Source: Rhodococcus sp. HM1 (GTDB lineage: Bacteria > Actinomycetota > Actinomycetes > Mycobacteriales > Mycobacteriaceae). From it: a stretch of 64,000 nucleotides of DNA. The stretch is taken from positions 1-64,000 of the forward strand of contig NZ_JALPTB010000008.1 in NCBI RefSeq assembly GCF_023218075.1, written 5' to 3'. This document shows, piece after piece, positions 61,827 through 64,000 of this stretch. How positions within the stretch are numbered: position 1 is the first letter of the stretch; each line of letters starts with the position of its first letter. The notes below the pieces were generated by a model. That model saw only the letters and a program-made list of their open reading frames with translations. It was not told where the DNA came from and searched no databases. The position numbers and the translations under genes are program-made.

Positions 61827-63730
61827 GCCGAGGCGCTCAACCTCGCAGGCCCTCGAGCAGCCGCACACCCGCACCCCGCCGCCCGGCCCAGGCCGGACGT
61901 GCGGGGTCTCGCCGGACTGCGGCCGCGACGTACACGACCGAATTCGGATTCCGGAACAGGATCGGGCGCGCCGCCATGTTCGGCGCCCTCGGGCTCACCG
62001 CCGCGATGCTGCTGTGGGTTCAGGTCGTGCAGGCCCCGAGTCTCACCGCGGAAGCGGCGAACCAGCGCACGACGCGTCTGGTCGAACCCGCCACCCGGGG
62101 GACCATCGCCGATCGCAACGGGGCCCCGCTGGCCTACACGATGGAAGCGAAGGCACTCACCTTCCAGCCGCAGCGCGTGCGCGCCGAACTCGACGAAGCA
62201 CACGCGAAGGACCCGTCGAAACCGGAAACCGGCGAATACCTGAAGGGCGTCGCGAAGACGGTGCACGAAGCCCTGGGCGACGCCGCACCCGAGAAGGACG
62301 TGCTGGCAAAGCTCGAGAGCGACGAAACATTCGTCTACCTCGCGCGCGGCGTCGATCCCGGGGTGGCCGCGGCGATCGTCGACGAGTACGACAAGGTCGG
62401 CCTCGAACGCCAGGACATCCGCCTGTATCCGGGTGGGTCCCTCGGCGCGAACATCGTCGGTGCGACCGGCTGGGACGGTCACGGCCTGCTCGGCCTCGAA
62501 TCGTCGATGGATTCGGTCCTGGCCGGCACCGACGGTTCGTCGACCTACGACCGGGGATCCGACGGAGCCGTGATCCCCGGCAGCTGGCGCGACCGTCAGG
62601 CCGCCGTCGACGGGTCGGCGGTCGAACTGACCATCGACGCCGACATCCAGTACTACGTCCAGCAGCAGGTGCAGCGTGCGAAGGAACTGTCGGAGGCGAA
62701 GAACGCGTCCGCGGTCGTCCTGGACACGCAGACCGGCGAAGTGCTCGCGATGGCTAACGACGGCACGTTCAATCCGGCCGTCGGCATCGACAAGCAGCCC
62801 GACGCGCAGCTCGGCAACCTCGCGGTGAGCTCGCCGTTCGAACCCGGCTCGGTCAACAAGATCATCACCGCCGCGGCCGCCATCGAGGACGGGGCGACCA
62901 CGCCCGACGAGGTGCTGCAGGTACCCGGCTCGATCACGATGGCCGGCGTCAGCGTCAAGGACGCGTGGGACCACGGGGTCGTGCCGTACACGACCACCGG
63001 TGTCTTCGGGAAGTCCTCGAACGTGGGCACGCTGATGCTCGCCCAGCGGGTGGGGGAGGACCGTTTCGCACAGATGCTCGAGCTGTTCGGGCTCGGTCAC
63101 CGCACCGATGTCGGATTGCCGGGCGAGTCCGACGGCCTGGTCCCCAGCCGGGAACAGTGGTCCGGCGGTACCTTCGCGAACCTGCCGATCGGGCAGGGAC
63201 TGTCGATGACGCTGCTGCAGATGGCCGGGATCTACCAGACCATCGCCAACGACGGCGAACGCATCGCACCGCGCATCGTCCGCGCGACGATCGCCCCCGA
63301 CGGCACCCGAACCGAGACACCCCGACCCGAACCGGTCCGGGTCATCGGGGCGCAGACTGCCGCCACCGTCCGGGACATGTTCCGCTCCGTCGTGCAGGAC
63401 GACACCGGCAACCAGCGCGGCACCGGCACACCCGCGGCGATCGAGGGCTACCAGATCAGCGGCAAGACCGGCACCGCCCAGCAGATCGACCAGAACTGCA
63501 AGTGCTATTCGAACTCCGAATACTGGATCACCTTCGCCGGAATCGCCCCGGCCGACGACCCGCGGTTCGTGATCGGGATCATGCTCGACGCGCCGAAGCG
63601 CAGCGCCGACGGCAGCGGTGGTCAGTCCGCGGCACCGTTGTTCCACAACATCGCCGCATGGATGTTGCAGCGTGAGAACGTGCCGCTGTCGCCCGACCCG
63701 GGCAGCAAGCTGATCCTGCAGGTCGACTGA
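61823..63730 (+). CDS. pbpB: Class B penicillin-binding protein (FtsI/PBP3)
   Basis: This transpeptidase cross-links septal peptidoglycan. The 635-residue protein has a basic cytoplasmic N-terminus, one membrane helix (about 53-72), a dimerisation domain and the transpeptidase domain with the three active-site motifs: SVNK (in EPGSVNKI), SSN (in FGKSSNVGT) and KTG (in SGKTGTAQQ). GTG 61823 overlaps the ftsL stop. It corresponds to Rv2163c. murE follows 118 bp downstream. Confidence 0.96.
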   Translation: MSRGAQPRRPSSSRTPAPRRPAQAGRAGSRRTAAATYTTEFGFRNRIGRAAMFGALGLTAAMLLWVQVVQAPSLTAEAANQRTTRLVEPATRGTIADRNGAPLAYTMEAKALTFQPQRVRAELDEAHAKDPSKPETGEYLKGVAKTVHEALGDAAPEKDVLAKLESDETFVYLARGVDPGVAAAIVDEYDKVGLERQDIRLYPGGSLGANIVGATGWDGHGLLGLESSMDSVLAGTDGSSTYDRGSDGAVIPGSWRDRQAAVDGSAVELTIDADIQYYVQQQVQRAKELSEAKNASAVVLDTQTGEVLAMANDGTFNPAVGIDKQPDAQLGNLAVSSPFEPGSVNKIITAAAAIEDGATTPDEVLQVPGSITMAGVSVKDAWDHGVVPYTTTGVFGKSSNVGTLMLAQRVGEDRFAQMLELFGLGHRTDVGLPGESDGLVPSREQWSGGTFANLPIGQGLSMTLLQMAGIYQTIANDGERIAPRIVRATIAPDGTRTETPRPEPVRVIGAQTAATVRDMFRSVVQDDTGNQRGTGTPAAIEGYQISGKTGTAQQIDQNCKCYSNSEYWITFAGIAPADDPRFVIGIMLDAPKRSADGSGGQSAAPLFHNIAAWMLQRENVPLSPDPGSKLILQVD

Positions 63731-63848
63731 GCGGTGACCCTGTTCGAACGGCGGTGCCGGTGTCGGTAACGTGTCACGGCGGGAAGCGTCCCGTCACCGC
63801 GGACGAACAGCGACCGGCAGGCCGCTGCGGCAGAGCGAGAGGAACCTG

Positions 63849-64000
63849 GTGCCTGTGCCCCCGAGTCCGGATCCGTCCCCTCCCACGGAGGGGCTGAGAC
63901 CCGAACATCCACCGGCGACTCGGCTCCGGGAGCTGGCAGACGCGGTCGGCGCCCACCACACGATCGTGGTCCCGGACGATTACGGGGGCACCGCCGATCC
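63849..64000 (+). CDS. murE: UDP-N-acetylmuramoyl-tripeptide synthetase, N-terminal part
   Basis: An open frame from GTG 63849 runs off the window end. The first 50 residues are a Pro-rich leader followed by LRPEHPPATRLRELADAVGA, which matches the N-terminus of mycobacterial MurE. The position after pbpB in the division cluster is the usual place for murE, which adds meso-diaminopimelate to UDP-MurNAc-L-Ala-D-Glu. GAGAGGAAC serves as ribosome-binding site; GTG 63855 is an alternative start. Catalytic domains lie outside the window. Confidence 0.85.
   Translation, partial: MPVPPSPDPSPPTEGLRPEHPPATRLRELADAVGAHHTIVVPDDYGGTAD

Overview
The window is a high-GC actinobacterial chromosome segment with no sign of a phage, plasmid or insertion sequence. 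Gene content and order closely match the Mycobacterium tuberculosis block that I recall as running from glnA1 (Rv2220) to murE (Rv2158c). The CrtO/CruF/CruG-type carotenoid genes, GTG starts, leaderless promoters (TANNNT six to eight bases before the start codon) and mycolic-acid-group envelope genes point to Rhodococcus or a close relative in the Nocardiaceae. This assignment is inference from the sequence and from family knowledge; no search was run.

Layout. 1-3.5 kb: an amino-acid dehydrogenase, an Lrp/AsnC regulator and an APC permease, probably a small amino-acid catabolic unit. 3.6-12.3 kb: glnA, an RDD membrane protein, a DUF4191 protein, lipoate synthesis (lipA, lipB), the lipoylated E2 enzyme dlaT that uses it, and pepA. 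12.4-16.6 kb: gcvT, ilvE and the cobalamin genes cobT-cobS. 17-21.3 kb: a DUF3043 protein, an A-type Fe-S carrier, adenosine kinase and an LtsA/AsnB-type amidotransferase. 21.6-28.2 kb: the bc1-aa3 respiratory supercomplex genes (ctaC-ctaF facing ctaE-qcrC-qcrA-qcrB), separated by a 769-bp gene-free stretch with two copies of a 63-nt palindrome. 28.4-43.6 kb: trpD, a lone RAM-domain protein, a DEDDh/GIY-YIG nuclease, two NlpC/P60 cell-wall hydrolases (the first under a c-di-AMP riboswitch), a membrane HExxH protein, pimB, two SRPBCC proteins, an ArsA-like ATPase, a ROK kinase, plsC, an exoribonuclease and aroG. 43.7-46.2 kb: the PASTA kinase pknL and its putative DNA-binding substrate, divergently arranged. 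46.3-57.6 kb: carotenoid synthesis interleaved with lipoglycan genes (crtE-crtI-mptA-crtB; GNAT-crtO-cruF-lppM-cruG) and metF on the opposite strand. 57.7-58.9 kb: a HEPN-like gene behind a perfect SOS box, then a DUF3040 membrane protein. 59.3-64 kb: the start of the division/cell-wall cluster mraZ-rsmH-ftsL-pbpB-murE (murE cut by the window edge).

Most genes are housekeeping and confidently named by family motifs. The most interesting non-coding signals are the SOS box before the HEPN gene, the c-di-AMP riboswitch and a promoter element shared by both NlpC/P60 genes, extra inverted MraZ-type repeats upstream of mraZ, a tandem hairpin repeat between mraZ and rsmH, the palindromic repeat pair in the respiratory locus, and the mixing of lipoglycan with carotenoid genes. 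Two genes appear to start at CTG. No tRNA, rRNA, CRISPR array or transposase was recognised.
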